A stretch of DNA of 64,000 bases, taken from Lumnitzera littorea. Its lineage: Eukaryota; Streptophyta; Magnoliopsida; Myrtales; Combretaceae. Under the pieces are notes generated by a model. It made no database searches, was not told the origin of the DNA, and saw only the letters and a program-made list of their open reading frames with translations. The stretch covers positions 36,073,832-36,137,831 of the forward strand of contig JAMXBB010000003.1 of NCBI GenBank assembly GCA_024138015.1, written 5' to 3'. Shown in pieces: positions 46,901 to 59,400 of the stretch (position 1 is its first letter; each line of letters starts with the position of its first letter). A program made the position numbers and the translations under genes.

Positions 46901-47516
46901 TGAGAAGACATGTTAGGGCTTTTGATATCATCTAACCTAATTGTTTTGATGTACTTAGGTCCTCTAATGACTTTTGATGTACTTTTAACCTTCTAAATGT
47001 AACTTTTGTACTTTTGACATTTTAGTTACTAAGTATATAAATGATGTAAATAAACTTTTGTATAGATAAAAGTAATGTAAATAGGTGATCAGATGTGTAA
47101 CCTTATGTTGTAAATAAAGTGATGTAATCTTACGAATGTAAAGTTCCCGTTATCCTATGTATTAATATAAACATGAAAGAGTATAGCATATCCTTATTTT
47201 CCAGTATTTATATGAGATACAAATATGAGTAGTGAATACAGTGAATGAAGCAAATAGATGATATCTTGTTACAAGTAAAACTTATATAAGCTCATAATAT
47301 ATAGGTATATTTGATCACATTATAGAGTGTGTAACAAGTGGTATATGAATATCATTGCTTATTACACAAGGATGAAATATTATAGGTCTTATGTTGATTA
47401 AAATCATTGTTGAGAAATCTATAGTTATGTATTACATATACAAGGAATAATTAATTTGTATGTGAATGTAAGTTTCTTAGATCAAATACTAACTTTTGGT
47501 ACACATATTGTAAGTG
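46901..47516 (+). other. Non-coding X leader up to the solo LTR
   Basis: AT-rich, with a repeated TGTACTTTTGA(C/T) phrase near 46960-47020. No gene seen. Confidence 0.4.
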
Positions 47517-47956
47517 CAGGGTATAGACACTTAATCTTTAGCCTATTTATTTTTATTTTTATTATTTTTCTTCTTTTTCTCTTTAGGCCTTAAATAAAAA
47601 AAAACACAAAAAATTATGAAATTAAAGAAAACCCAAAAAAATTAAGAAATTTAGAAAAAATAAATATCATAGAAAAATACAAAAAAATTCAAAAATAAGA
47701 AAAAAGCATAAAAAAAATTCAGAAAGAAACCCTAAAAAGGTAAAAAATTTGAAAAAGAAGTTTAAAAATTTAAAAACTTGAAAAATCACAAAAAAAGAAA
47801 TTCAAATAAAAGATTTTGGAAAATAACATATTATTAGAATAGATTTTTGTTTTAATTTTGGTTTAGAAGTTGGGCCGTTGAACTTGGGCTTTGATTTAAA
47901 AGTAAGCCAAGTTGACCAAGTCTATATGTACAATTTGATTGCACATATGGATAAGG

Positions 47957-48048
47957 GATAGGCCAACAGCCTAATGGTTAAGCACATGGACTAAGCATAA
48001 AGTTTAAGTATGAGGTCTCGGGTTCGAATCTTGGCAAAGGCAAGGAGG
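47957..48048 (+). other. tRNA-like segment with A- and B-box-like motifs
   Basis: AGCCTAATGGTTAAGC (about 47968) resembles an A box and GGTTCGAATC (48021-48030) is an excellent B box. The flanks GCCAA and TTGGC could pair like an acceptor stem. No functional tRNA fold or isotype can be assigned; it is probably a tRNA-derived SINE head or an ancient tRNA-like LTR part. Confidence 0.45.
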
Positions 48049-48578
48049 CCTTTTCTTTTTATTTTGTTTACTATTTGATTAGTACACCGCCACATATTAG
48101 GATCTGGTTGTGCCACATGGCATCATCAGATTGGACGGCCTTACTGACGTGGTGCTATGTGTCCTGCCACATCAATGCCATATGTCACGTAATGATACAT
48201 AACATGTTGGGAATAGTCGGGTCAGTAGACGTAACGCTACATAAACCCTTTTTTTCCTCCCTTTCTTTCTTTTTCTCTCCATTTTCCTCTCTTTCCCCCT
48301 CCTTCCTTCATTTTCCTTAGATTTCCAATGCTTTCCTCTTTGGACTACCCACTTCAATACGATTTTTGGACCCTTTCTTGTTGCAATTTCGCCAAATCAA
48401 TAGCGAAATTGCAAGCTAGACATAACCTACTATGAATCGAGCCCTTTAACATGTCCAACTTCAGTCAAAAATGAATTTAATTCGAGCTCATAAAAAAAAA
48501 AAAAAAAAGAACTAGGTTTTCGAGCATTCTTCATTAAATTCGATTCTAACTTTCCTTTATTTCTAGGATCAATTCGGG

Positions 48579-48586
48579 TATAAAAT
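48579..48586 (+). promoter_or_regulatory. TATA box of the Tat solo LTR
   Basis: TATAAAAT stands about 140 bp upstream of the C-rich block, matching the TATA element at 2590 in the related LTR in position relative to the 3' landmarks. Confidence 0.45.
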
Positions 48587-49570
48587 GGTGTTAAGGGAGC
48601 TCACACAGACATACACAGTCATTCCCAAGCTTCAAATTCAACTCCAAGCTCTCTCTCTCTTGTTATTCTCTTTCTTTCTCTACCAATCTCTCTCTCTTCA
48701 GGTTCCTTTCTCTAGCCAGACCCAAGCCCAACCACCACTACAGCCGTAACCTCCACTCTGTCAACTCCCTAACTTGACTACTCTCTACCGTTGTGTCCCC
48801 TAGCCACTCAACCAAATAAGCCACCACCTAGCCCTAACTACAACAAACTACCCCCTCTCAAATCACCACAATCGATAACCTTAGCCCCGAATTAAGCCCA
48901 CGGCCACCCTGCCTGCGTCCTTAAGCCCTACACCATACTCCCCTTTCAACTCCAACAACCCCCAATAGCACCACCCGACCACCACTGTTAACCGCTACTC
49001 ACCAACACCACCCAAACCACCCCCAAATGCCAAGGCAACCTCTTTACCCTCCCTAATCCTAATAGGAAATACATAAAAAATAAAAAAAATAAAAAAAAAC
49101 CTTTTTCCCTTCAATTTATTAGCTAGATTAAGTTGAATCGTACCTTGTTGCCGCTATTGAAGAGGAACCCAAGATCCAACCCAACCTAAAGATTCAACTC
49201 GCAACCCAATCCAGCGACCCAAACCAACCCACATCCGACCGGACCCACGCATCCAAAAGTCCATCTTGGTTCGATTCTTTTTCAAATTTTTTTTATTTTA
49301 TTTATTTATTTATTTACCTACTTATAATGTAAATGTAATCAAAAAAGAAAAAATGAAAAGAAAAAGAAATAAAAGAAAAGAAGAAGAAGAAATAGAAAAA
49401 GAAAAAGTAATTTTATTTTATTTTATTAGTTCAACAAAAATAAATAAGATATAATAAGTAATAAATAAATTAAGTGATGAAATAGGATAAAGAAAAAGTA
49501 AATAAAAAAGAGGGAAAATAAAATAAGAATAAATATTTGTTTTTATCATATCACTTAGAAAAATTGATTT

Positions 49571-49606
<36 letters not shown>

Positions 49607-50087
49607 AATCAACTATTTTTCAAATTAGGACCCTTTTTAGATTTTTTTTTTCAAAAATAAAAATTTCAATTTAAAACTTTCATTTTTTAAAAATTTTCTC
49701 AAATAAACTGAATTGAACTAGGAACATAAATTTGACATGTTTACAAAATTAAAATTAATTTAACTCATTAGAGTTTTAGAAAAAGAACTACGTACATTTG
49801 ATCCTAAATAGTGGGTACGTAGGCATCTACGAGATGACGATAAAAAGTGAAAAAACTTAATTTCCCTTTTTCCTTTAGTTTAGATTGTTTTGTTTATCCA
49901 ATTAGAGTAATTAAGTTAAGTCTTGTCTTTCAAAATTAAAAGGTGATTTTTAAAGATTAAAGTTAATTTTGAAAAGTCAATGGTACTTGTAAGGGTTTAA
50001 AAGTCTTAACCCCCAAACCTCAATCTCTAGTTTTCAAAAGAAAAACCGTTTTACAAAAAAATTGGTTTTAATTAATAGAGAAGTAGC

Positions 50088-50124
50088 TAAGTTATAATCA
50101 ATCTATCCAATTTGTTATAACTTA
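50088..50124 (+). other. Hairpin conserved between Tat LTRs
   Basis: TAAGTTATAATCAAT and ATTTGTTATAACTTA pair at 13 of 15 positions around a 7-base loop, the counterpart of the perfect hairpin at 3674-3710. Confidence 0.8.
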
Positions 50125-50309
50125 ACTCCTTTTTTCCGACTCCAGTCGGGTGGCGACTCCAACCCTTTTTAAATTTAAAAAACGGTTTTTCTTTAAACCC
50201 TAGTCGAAGGTTGGTACTAGATAGGTAAGGGTTTAGTACTGATTAATTTAAAGAAGACCTAATTTTATAGAAAGAACCAGGAGGATGAAAAATTAGGCTC
50301 AACACAGGG

Positions 50310-51515
50310 TTGATAATCAGTGACTATGAATCTAAATATGGTAGAAGAGACAAATAAAAATGGAAACAAAAACAACTAGCCTAAAGGAGTAATACCACCT
50401 CCTAACCCTCTTAAACCACCTATAAATAATGTGTTACCACCTGCTCCAAACATGATGGACCTAGCTTAGTTTAAGAAAATGTTAGCTAATATGAATACCA
50501 CGATCCAACAGTAAGGAGCTTTAATTTAACATTTAATTACAGGTGGAAACGTAGTGAACTAAAGGCCACCAAAGGCTGAACCTAGAGGAATTCAACCTAA
50601 GATGCAAATCAACTTCCTAAGTTTATGAAAGTAAACTAGTATTTCAAAGGGGAAATGGGAAAGCTTGCTTTGGCCGATGATTGGTTAGTGTAGATGGAGC
50701 ACAATTGTGAGGAGTTTAACATTCTAAACAACCAAAAAGTTTCTTAAGGTATTTTCTTACTAAAAATACAAGCATAAGTTTGGTAAGACTTGACGGCACA
50801 AATAATCATTAATCCCATTACATGGAAAGTGTTTCAAGAGGCATTTAAGAGAGATTATTTCCCTGCAAGTGTGTAAAATCAAATAACTTAACATTTAATG
50901 GAGATTAATAAAGGCACAATGAGTGTAGTGCAATACAAGAATGAATTTAATAAGTTGTTGCAATATGTGCCCGACTCATGCAGGGATAATTAGGAGCTAA
51001 AGAAGGATCTTTTCCTTAACAAGTTTGACTCAACAATGCGATGCAAGTTGATGGATTATGAATTCACCACTTATCATCAAATTGTAGATAAGGCATGTCA
51101 ACTGGAGAATAATCGACTAACCATGCAAAATGAGTAAAAACTAAGGAGAGTTAATCAATATAGACCTATCTTCAAGAGAACATTCTTAAGTGCAAATAGT
51201 AATTAAGACCAAAAAGACAAGAAGTTAGCAACTATAACTAGTGGCCCTACTTTAAACAAGGCAAGATTTAGTTTCTATGATGAGGTGGGAAATATGAGAT
51301 GCTGAAAGTGTAGAGCATAGCATTTTCCCTGGCAATGTCCTTAATTAAGAAGCAAATGTTTTCTATGTGGTGAAAATTTGAACACAAGAGCCAAAAAAGC
51401 AAGGTATTTATTCATATGTCAAGAGAGTATCCAAAGATGAAAATAGTGAAGTGTTACAAGTATGGAATTATGGAACACTTCTCAAGATATTGTAGTTAGG
51501 CAAGACAAAGGACTA
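50310..51515 (+). pseudogene. gag of X (Tekay-like), with zinc-knuckle region
   Basis: After the solo LTR, X resumes with a proline/asparagine-rich N-terminus (50380-50480). The capsid part includes WKVFQEAFKRDYFPASV (about 50826-50876), NKGTMSVVQYKNEFNKLLQY (50905-50965) and FDSTMRCKLMDYEF (51028-51070). A nucleocapsid region at 51290-51515 keeps pieces of three knuckles: RC-KC...HFPWQC, KCFLCGEN, and KCYKYGIMEHFSRYC, the last with its second cysteine changed to tyrosine. Frequent TAG/TAA stops are present. This Gag is clearly different from the L1/Z type and agrees with the Tekay/Del lineage suggested by the RT. Confidence 0.78.
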
Positions 51516-51819
51516 AGAAATTCGAAGGAGTAAAGATAACTACTATACTAGCTCGAGTGTTTGCCATCGAGAGTATAAAAGAGGATACTAAGGATTTTGA
51601 TAAGTGGATCGAAGAATGCTTTCATGATCACTCGGATGACAAAATGGATATTGATGAAATTGACCAAGGCTTAGTGATAGGTACATAAACTAACTAGTAA
51701 CTTTACTCACTTGTGAGTTGAATGCAAATATTGTATGTATAGATAATGTTAAGAACTATGAGAATATGTAACCTAAGTATAGTACACAAATGATAGATAA
51801 CTACAATAATAATTATTAT

Positions 51820-52258
51820 TTCAAGAATCATACTTATAAATGGACAAACTGCTTATGCATTGTTTAACAGTAAAGCATCACATTCATTTAGTAGTCAAGA
51901 GTTTGCCTTAGGAAATAAGATTAAGACAAATGAAGTTAAATCCATTTATAGAGTGAGAACACTTATGGGAGAGCAAGTTTTAACACGAGAAATAATAGAC
52001 AATGGATAATTGCTAATCCAAGGAAAGGAATTTCCAATAAAACTAATAGTTTTACCAATTAAGGGGTATGATATTATTATGGGAATAAATTGGTTGTCTA
52101 AACAAAGAGCCAAAGTAGATTGTCAGAATGAGAATGTGATCTTAGATGAGGGTAAAGTGATATTTCAAGGAAAGACTAGTCAGCGAAGCTTAAGGTTAGC
52201 AGTAATTGAAGTAAGTGAAGAAACGAATGAGATTATTGAAGATTGGCAGTTTTATTAG
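51820..52258 (+). pseudogene. Aspartic protease of X
   Basis: The segment reads TAYALFNSKASHSFSS at about 51850-51895, equivalent to the active-site loop, with the catalytic aspartate changed to asparagine (FNS instead of FDT/FDS). The open part 52010-52258 contains LIVLPIKGYDIIMGINWLSKQRAKVDC, the usual second half with the IMGINWL hydrophobic-glycine core, and ends before the RT linker. At least one TAA stop is upstream. A protease without the aspartate would be inactive even apart from the stops. Confidence 0.8.
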
Positions 52259-52289
52259 ATATTCATTATTGAAGGAAAGAAGGAAACTT

Positions 52290-53750
52290 CAAAAGTATTA
52301 GAAATATCTATAGTAAGCAAATTCCCTAATATCTTTCTAGAAGATTTACCTAGTTTAGCACCACATTGAGAATTATATTTTACTATAGAGTTAGTGCTAG
52401 GAACTAAACCAATGTCAAAAGCTCCGTACCAAATATCAATAATAAAACTTCAAGAGTTAAAGAAGCAACTTCATGAGCTATTAGACAAAGGATTTATACG
52501 AACTAGTGTATCTCTGTAGGGAGTGCTAGTGTCAATCATGAAAAAGAAAGATGGAACCATGAGGTTATATAGTGATTATCGAGAGATAAATAAAGTAACT
52601 ATTAAGAACAAATATCCACTACCTAAGATTGATGATTTGTTTAATCAACTGCATGGTGTCACCATATTTTCATAGATTGATTTAAGATATGGACACCATT
52701 AGTTACGAGTTAAGCTAGAGGAAGTACCAAAGACGAATTTCCGAACTAGATATGGGCACTATGAGTTTTTAGTAATGCCTTTTGGTTTGATAAATGCACT
52801 AGTTGTACTTATGGATTTGATGAATTGGATCTATCAACCTTACTTGGATAAATTTGTTGTGGTATTCAATGATGCTATTTTAATTTATTCTAAGGCTAAA
52901 AAGGAGCATGTCGATCATTTGCATTTAGCTTTGCAAAAGTTGAGAGATAATCAACTGAATGCTAAGTTGAGTAAGTGGATTTCTCGCTAGATAAAATCTT
53001 GTTTTTGGGACATATCATATCAGGTTAAGGAATTTCAATGGATCTCGAAAAAGTTAAAGCAGTAGCTAAATGAATACAACTAACTACTGTAATGGAAGTA
53101 AAAAGTTTTCTTGGAATGGTGAGATATTATAGGCAATTTATAAAAGATATTTCTAAAATCGCAAAGCCTTTTAACATGAATGATGCATAATGATGTTAAA
53201 TTTGAATGGAGTGACAAACGTGAGCAAAGTTTCTAGGAATTAAAAGATCGTTTTATTTCAACACCAATACTTATTTTGCTAGATCCAAATAAATCTTATT
53301 GTGTATGCAATGATGCTTCTAAGAATGGACTAAGATGTGTATTGATGCAAGATAGAAAAGTAGTAGTATATGCATCCAAGAAATTGAGGCCTTATGAGAT
53401 GAATTATTCAAATCATGGTTTAGAGTTAGCAGTTGTGGTATTTGCTTTAAATATTTAGAGACATTATCTATATGAACGACATTATGAAATATACACAGAT
53501 CATAAAATCTTAAAGTATTTTTTTACTCAGAAGGAATTGAACTTGAGAGAAAGGCATTGGTTGGAATTAATCAAGGATTATGATTTGACCATAAACAATT
53601 ATCCTAGTAAAGCTAATATTGTAGCAGATGCATTGAGTCCTAAGAACTATAAACAAGTGGTTTCGTTACTTACTACTCAACGTAAATTGATTAAAGAGTC
53701 TGAAAAGCTAGAGATTGAATTCAAATGGCATAAAGCTGATATATAATTGA
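52290..53750 (+). pseudogene. Reverse transcriptase and RNase H of X
   Basis: The linker IFLEDLPSLAP (about 52333) leads to RT: SKAPYQISIIKLQELKKQL (52420), IMKKKDGTMRLYSDYREINK (52540) and RTRYGHYEFLVMPFGL (52744). The catalytic box reads FNDA at 52865-52876 in place of FIDD, so one of the two essential aspartates is lost. RNase H follows, with CNDASKNGLRCVLMQD (53306) and the open stretch 53537-53746 containing TINNYPSKANIVADALS. Stops are scattered, and at least one shift lies near 52985. GHYEFLVMPFGL is the wording of Tekay/Del-type RTs. Confidence 0.85.
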
Positions 53751-53759
53751 TGAATTTAT

Positions 53760-54810
53760 TATGCAACCAAACCTAATGGAGAGAAGTAAGCTTCAATAAG
53801 ATGAAAATTAGAGATTAAAGGAAATCAAGGAAAAATTAAGTACAGGTGATATACCTGACTTCAAAATTGATACTAAAAGTGTGTTAAAATATAAGAATAG
53901 GGTTTATGTGCCTAGTAGCTCAATACTAAAAGATGAAATAATGGACGAAACACATGACACTGGTTACACATTGCATCCTGGTGGAAATAAGATGTACTAA
54001 GATTTGAAATTATTGTTTTGGTGGAAAGGCATGAAAAAGGATGTGGTACAATATGTTGCTAGATGTAACACTTACTAACAGGTGAAGGCGGAACATTAGA
54101 GACCTAGTGGTTTACTGCAACTGTTAGAAATACCTCAATGGAAGTGGGATCATATTACAATGGATTTTATAATATGACTCCCGAGGATGAGGTTAAGTCA
54201 TGATTTGATCTGGGTTATAGTGGACAAGTTGATGAAGTACATTCATTTCTTACCTTATCGGACCAGTGATTTAATGGAGAAGCTAACGCAATTGCATATA
54301 AGAGAGATTGTTAGATTGTATGGTGTGCTGATAAGTATTATGTCAAATAGGGATAGTCAATTTGTATCGAAATTCTAGGAAAGTTTACATTGATCTTTGG
54401 GAACTAAATTGCAATTCAAAGTGGCCTATCATCTCTAAATAGATGGACAGTCAAAAAGAATCATTCAAATACTTAAGGATATGTTGAGAGGTTGTATTTT
54501 AGACTTTGGTGACTAGGATCAATACTTACTATTGGTGTAGTTTACTTATAATAATAGTTATCGAGCTATAATCCAAATGGCACCGTATGAAGCTTTATAT
54601 GGAAGAAAATATTTATCGCCATTATATTGGGAAAATGATGAATATACAATGATAGGACTTGATATGATCAAACAGGTGAATGATAAAGTAAAGATAATAT
54701 GATGGAGAATGAAAGTAGCAAAGGATCGATACAAAAGTTGGGCAAATATAAAAAGAAAACCTGTAGAGTTTGCAATAGAAGATTATATGTATGTTAAGAC
54801 AAGTCCATTT
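53760..54810 (+). pseudogene. Integrase of X, 3'-truncated
   Basis: N-terminal zinc-binding part ETHDTGYTLHPGGNKMY to VARCNTY (about 53950-54080; last cysteine replaced by tyrosine), then WKWDHITMDFI (54138), VDKLMKYIHFLPYR (54220), SNRDSQFVSKF (54345), and a C-terminal piece DYMYVKTSPFKA (54781-54812). The frame ends there abruptly: about the last 60-100 residues expected for this lineage, the polypurine tract and the LTR start are missing, and an L1-type LTR begins at once. Confidence 0.82.
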
Positions 54811-56488
54811 AAAGCTAAGGAAACTAATATACTAGCCTAAACACCCTTCAAGAGCAAGGATTCCATCACCAACTTAGGATTACTTTATGTTGCCTTACCT
54901 AAGTGCCGAGCTCTAACAATGATCAAGGCACTTCCTAAACTGATAAGTACCAAACTTCCTTTTGAGCCAAGTTGTCTAGTCACCCGACCTAAAGAGGCCT
55001 TGACAACACCTAATGTTTGAGCTTATTGCAAACCATAACCAAGAACAGATAAGGTCGGTCGCTGGATGGGTCCAAGCTTGCAAAAAGCTCAAAAAAGGAA
55101 TAATGAGGGAAGTGTAAAAATGCAAAATGAAGAATGAAATAGTACGGAAAACCCACAAACAGCTCTAAAGGATACGACGCACCAATGGAACTTTGGAGGA
55201 CTCATGGCACAATTTGATATGACACATGAATCGATCTAGTAAGATTACTCACCACCTAGCCTTGCTCAAAGGTTAGGATAAGAGTGATGCCAAGAGTAAA
55301 TAAAGTGTTTACGCAAGGAAGAAAATACTCAAGTATATTAAGGATGATCTAATATGCTTTATAGCTACAAGTATAAAGGTATTTATACCTATAAGTTAAG
55401 GCAACTTGCCTAAAAAGGAAAAGACAAAAAGGGCATTTCCTAAGAAAGTAATGTACAAGATATAAAAGGGTAAAAATGAATATAAATAATCATTAGTGCA
55501 ATGGATTCTACACATGATATTATATACGTGGTGATGCTACATTAGCGAGGTCGTTAGAAGATGTGGAGAAAAGTTCGGACAAATGACTTATCCAAATAGG
55601 GATGGCTTAGTTAATCCACAATCTCTCTTTCTCAGCTTCTTAGTAGGGAAGATGCCAAGTAATTGGTCGACTCGGGTGCTAATGAGTAATCTTCAATTTA
55701 GCATACTATAGCAAGATAGGCAATTATACAACTTAGCATGAAGGATGACTTAGCAAGGAAGTACTTGGCCTCGGTAGGAGTCAGTCAGAATAGAAGGATT
55801 CGTCATACCAGTCCCTCTAGTCCTCGAGCTCGACTGTGGGTCAGAGGTTTAGTAGCCTGATTCCCATTAGAGCTCCAACCAGATCCAGATTAAGTTAGCC
55901 TAGTCTTCTATTCTCTTTTCAATACCCTTCAAGCTGACCTCAACTAGTGTCGAAATATTAGAGATCTTACAACTGCAGGAGTAGCCGAAGATATGCACAT
56001 TCAACTCGCCAACCACTATTTGATACATATCTAACAACACAACATTCCAGAAGGATTCTTTCCCATGCATTATACTATATTTTTTTCATTTTTATCACTT
56101 AGCATATACTGGGAATCTTTTAATATTTTACACATTTCAATCTTTTGTAGTACATGTAACCTTAGAGGGGCTAGCATAAAAACCCCATTTATTTTGTACA
56201 CAAACAATCAATCCCTTCATTACTAAGTATAGAAATTTATCCTTTTGAGATCACTTAGCCACATCTTCTTTTTCCCAAAATCTTATCTATTCTCTTTAGC
56301 AAGGAATAGTGGCGAGTGACTTTAATCCTTACTTATGTATCATGTTAAGTGGAGGTTAAGCTAAGTAAAATTAGATGGTGTATCGTATTTAGTTTGTAGC
56401 TACTCAGGTGTTGCTAAAACCCTTTTGTTTTCCCTTATTTCAATTTTTTGCCGTGCCTCTCTGTATATATTACCCTAAAGACACATCA
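54811..56488 (+). mobile_element. L1-type LTR fused to the truncated X integrase
   Basis: From CTAAGGAAACTAATATACTAGCC on, the sequence follows the L1 LTR to ACACATCA at 56488. Without the insertion at 55024-55869 it is about 830 bp, so it is nearly full-length; only the first few bases are altered. It is followed without a gap by the X LTR segment, exactly as at 42036/42037. Confidence 0.82.
55024..55869 (-). mobile_element. Solo-LTR-like insertion, 846 bp, GAGCT duplication
   Basis: It splits the L1-type LTR between GTTTGAGCT and GAGCTCCAACC, giving a perfect 5-bp duplication (55019-55023 and 55870-55874). Minus-strand ends are TAATGGG and TTGCAATA, compatible with a mutated TG...CA. A minus-strand TATA, GTATAAATACC (about 55373-55390), and general layout recall the L3 LTRs at 5.4 and 21 kb, but direct alignment is weak. 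The frame at 54976-55158 crosses its edge and is spurious. Confidence 0.75.
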
Positions 56489-59400
56489 CCTACTCTTCAC
56501 CTCTCCTCATTAATTGCAATATAACATCTATGGTATGGCTAGTACACTCGACATTCTCTAAGAAAGTTAAAGCCTTAGGCTTTAGACATGGCTACTTATG
56601 TGTTCATGGCCAACTAATACCTAAAGCCACCCTATTAGCCCCTCAGTGCATATTCCTTGCAAGTAGTAAGTATGGACGAAACTAAAGCTGACATATGCAC
56701 CTAATAGGTAAGCTCCTTGCAATATAAATAGCGTAAAGAGCCAAAAGGTAAGGGGATTCTAAACCTTTGAAACCTTAGCTCTCCATTAAACACTTAGCAT
56801 TAAACCCTTCGAGCACCTTCTCTCAAAGACAAATAGTGCTCTAATACCTCCCTAATCTTTTATCCTTCTTCCCTCCTTGCTGACTTAAGCGTCGAAGGGC
56901 CCTCATAGACCAACCCACCAAAGGCTTTTTACAAGTACCTTAGAGTAAGGAGCCTACTTGATATCAACACCTAATAATCCATCCCCCTAAAGAATATAGG
57001 CTTACTTCTCCTATCGTGTTTAGTTGATTCCCCACAATCAACACTTTAGCACCTACTTATGAGCCTCTAAAATCATATTTAGGGCAACTAAACCTCGATT
57101 TAGGGCTTTTATGAAAAACTTATCCAAATGTGCCCAAACTTTATGACTATGATAGAAAAGTTAGTTGAAATAACTTAGTGAAGTTAGATTATAAAAATAA
57201 TAACTCAAAATCCCAATTTTAGTCTTAAAAGTACAATTATTTAAAATAGCATAAAACCCATCAAAATCTCTAAAATTGAGCTTGGAATGTAATGAAAACT
57301 TAAAGATAAGTTATTTAGACTATAAAAGGAAATAATATAGTACAATATACTATATGAATATACCTAATATATATAATAATTATTCCCATAAATTTACCCG
57401 AAATTATATAATCATATATAATATGTGATGAACTCAAAAAAATAAATCAGAAATATGTATTAAAAATAAAAGACATGAAAGAAACATGGTTATATGTACA
57501 TAACTATTTATTTCGCTTAATGTATACATAAGATATATACCCATATATTAATAAAAAAATTAAAAAATAATATATTTAATATAAATTAATAAAATATCTC
57601 CAAATTATAACTGCAAAAATTGACGAATCACCTAGAAAAAATTTGCAATTTAGCATGGCATCCTCCCAACACTTGAATAAGATAACTTAAAAGCAATTTC
57701 CCCAAATTAGAACACCTCATACTATAGATGTTTAGGGAAAATAATAAAATAAATAACTTAATTAATAAAAAAAAATGGATGCTACCCAAATCTGATATAT
57801 ACATAACTCTAGGACATTCATTTAGACAGGTTAGGAACATAGGATACCTAAAGAAAATCAGAGAAAATTTATAAGAACAAAAAAGAAAAGAAAAACAAAG
57901 CAAGGACTGCATACGAGCAGTTTGTGAACCAAACTTGCACCTACTATTGAACCTCACTACCTCCTCACAATCCACCCTACGTCTAGGCTTTCCAACAACT
58001 ACCCATCCACCATTAGCTACCAGAGCTCTGACGAATAGGTTGACACAAATTATACCTTGTTTTTCCTTCATTCTTTAAAAATAGTAAAATTATATAAAAA
58101 ATTATGAAAAAATTTATTTTTAGGATATTTTAGATATACTTTCATGTTGTACTTTTATTTTTGTAAAATTTCAAATATTTTAAATACTTCCTTAAATAAG
58201 TTATTATTCATCTGAAACTTAAAATTCAAAATAAATGTATTAAATAATGTTTTTTCTAACTCAAAATTTTTATATAGAATACATATTACATATAGTTAAT
58301 TACTATGTAGCCTAATCTTTGATTCATGTATTTTGATAATTATTGTATTTTTTTTACCCTAAAAATGGTTGAAAATAGAGCAAAATTATGAAATAAATGT
58401 ATTTTTAGAAAATTAATTGATGAAATAAGTAACTACTAACCTCTAGACACTTTTAACAATATTGGGGCTTATTAGAAATTATTTTGTATAAAAATGATAT
58501 TATTTGAGTAATTAATCATAATTTAAGGGTGAAAACATAATTATGTGTTTATAAGCGATAAAACCGATAGTGTGAAACAACATACTAACTGAATTCCTCA
58601 TATTTTTAGCAATCTAAATAAATTTTTGGGAAATTATTTGGTGACTCGAGCTATTTATCGTGCATTTTAATAGTAAAATAACCTAATTTACCAACTAGGA
58701 CACGTTTTTAGTAATAATAGAATAAAATATTATAAACATTAGAATAAAAACCTATGCATATACATGCTAATTAGATCTAGTGAAAATGAATTTTTAACTT
58801 ATTTAGTGATAATTATATGACCAGGTTATGATATACACATATTAAGGTTAGACATTACATATATTATTAAGTTATATTAGTAAATTTTATAAAATATAGT
58901 CCATTTGTATAAAATGAATATAATATGGTAATACTTATTATAGGAGTGTATAAGTATATTAGAAATCATAAATACTCTTTACAAGTTATTTCTCAAAATA
59001 AAACCCGTAGTAACCTAATGACACTACTTTGATTAAAATTAAATAATCCTAAGTAATATAACCCATTATCTCTATAAAATTATAAGAATTTATGTGCTAT
59101 AATAACTTTATCGTAATTGAAACATAAATTGGCTTATTAAAGTACGTTTCAGTACGATTGAAACGATATATTATAAGTTATAATATAGCTATGTATATTA
59201 TCGATACTTAACATCTTAAGATAACTTATATAATATAACTATATTTCATCACATAAGAAAAATAATAATATACTTTAGTTATATATATATATTTATATAT
59301 ATCTTCAGAATAAAATAAAAGAGTAGATATAACCCTAACGATTTTGTAAATCTTATGAAAACTAAATTTAGGTTTTGTATATTTAAGGTCTTTCATTGAG

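Larger units (their letters stand above)
47522..50304 (+). mobile_element. Solo LTR of the Tat family, 2.78 kb, CAGGG duplication
   Basis: It starts TATAGACAC and ends CTCAACA, and is flanked by perfect CAGGG copies (47517-47521 and 50305-50309). It aligns with the Tat LTR at 1783-3899, most clearly in the final 550 bp (TACGTAGGCATCTACG, GTCGGGTGGCGACTCC, GGTTTAGTACTGAT). No primer site follows, and X sequence resumes on both sides, so it is a solo LTR nested in X. It has a G-poor, C-rich block at 48720-49060 and T/A low-complexity tracts such as (AT)n at 49575-49603 and (ATTT)n at 49291-49316. The frames listed within it on either strand are low-complexity artefacts. Confidence 0.9.

Noticed and set aside
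48021..48030. Functional tRNA gene
   Set aside because: B box is good, but a cloverleaf, anticodon arm and terminator cannot be made out.
47522..54810. A single hybrid element with Tat LTR and Tekay-like gag-pol
   Set aside because: The perfect CAGGG duplication around 47522-50304 shows that the LTR is a later insertion; X has its own LTR and primer site upstream.
57628..58071. 147-codon minus-strand frame, the longest complete ORF with a start and stop in the window
   Set aside because: It lies inside the X LTR; the collinear sequence in the other LTR copy (about 43170-43610) has several stops in the same frame, and no domain is visible.
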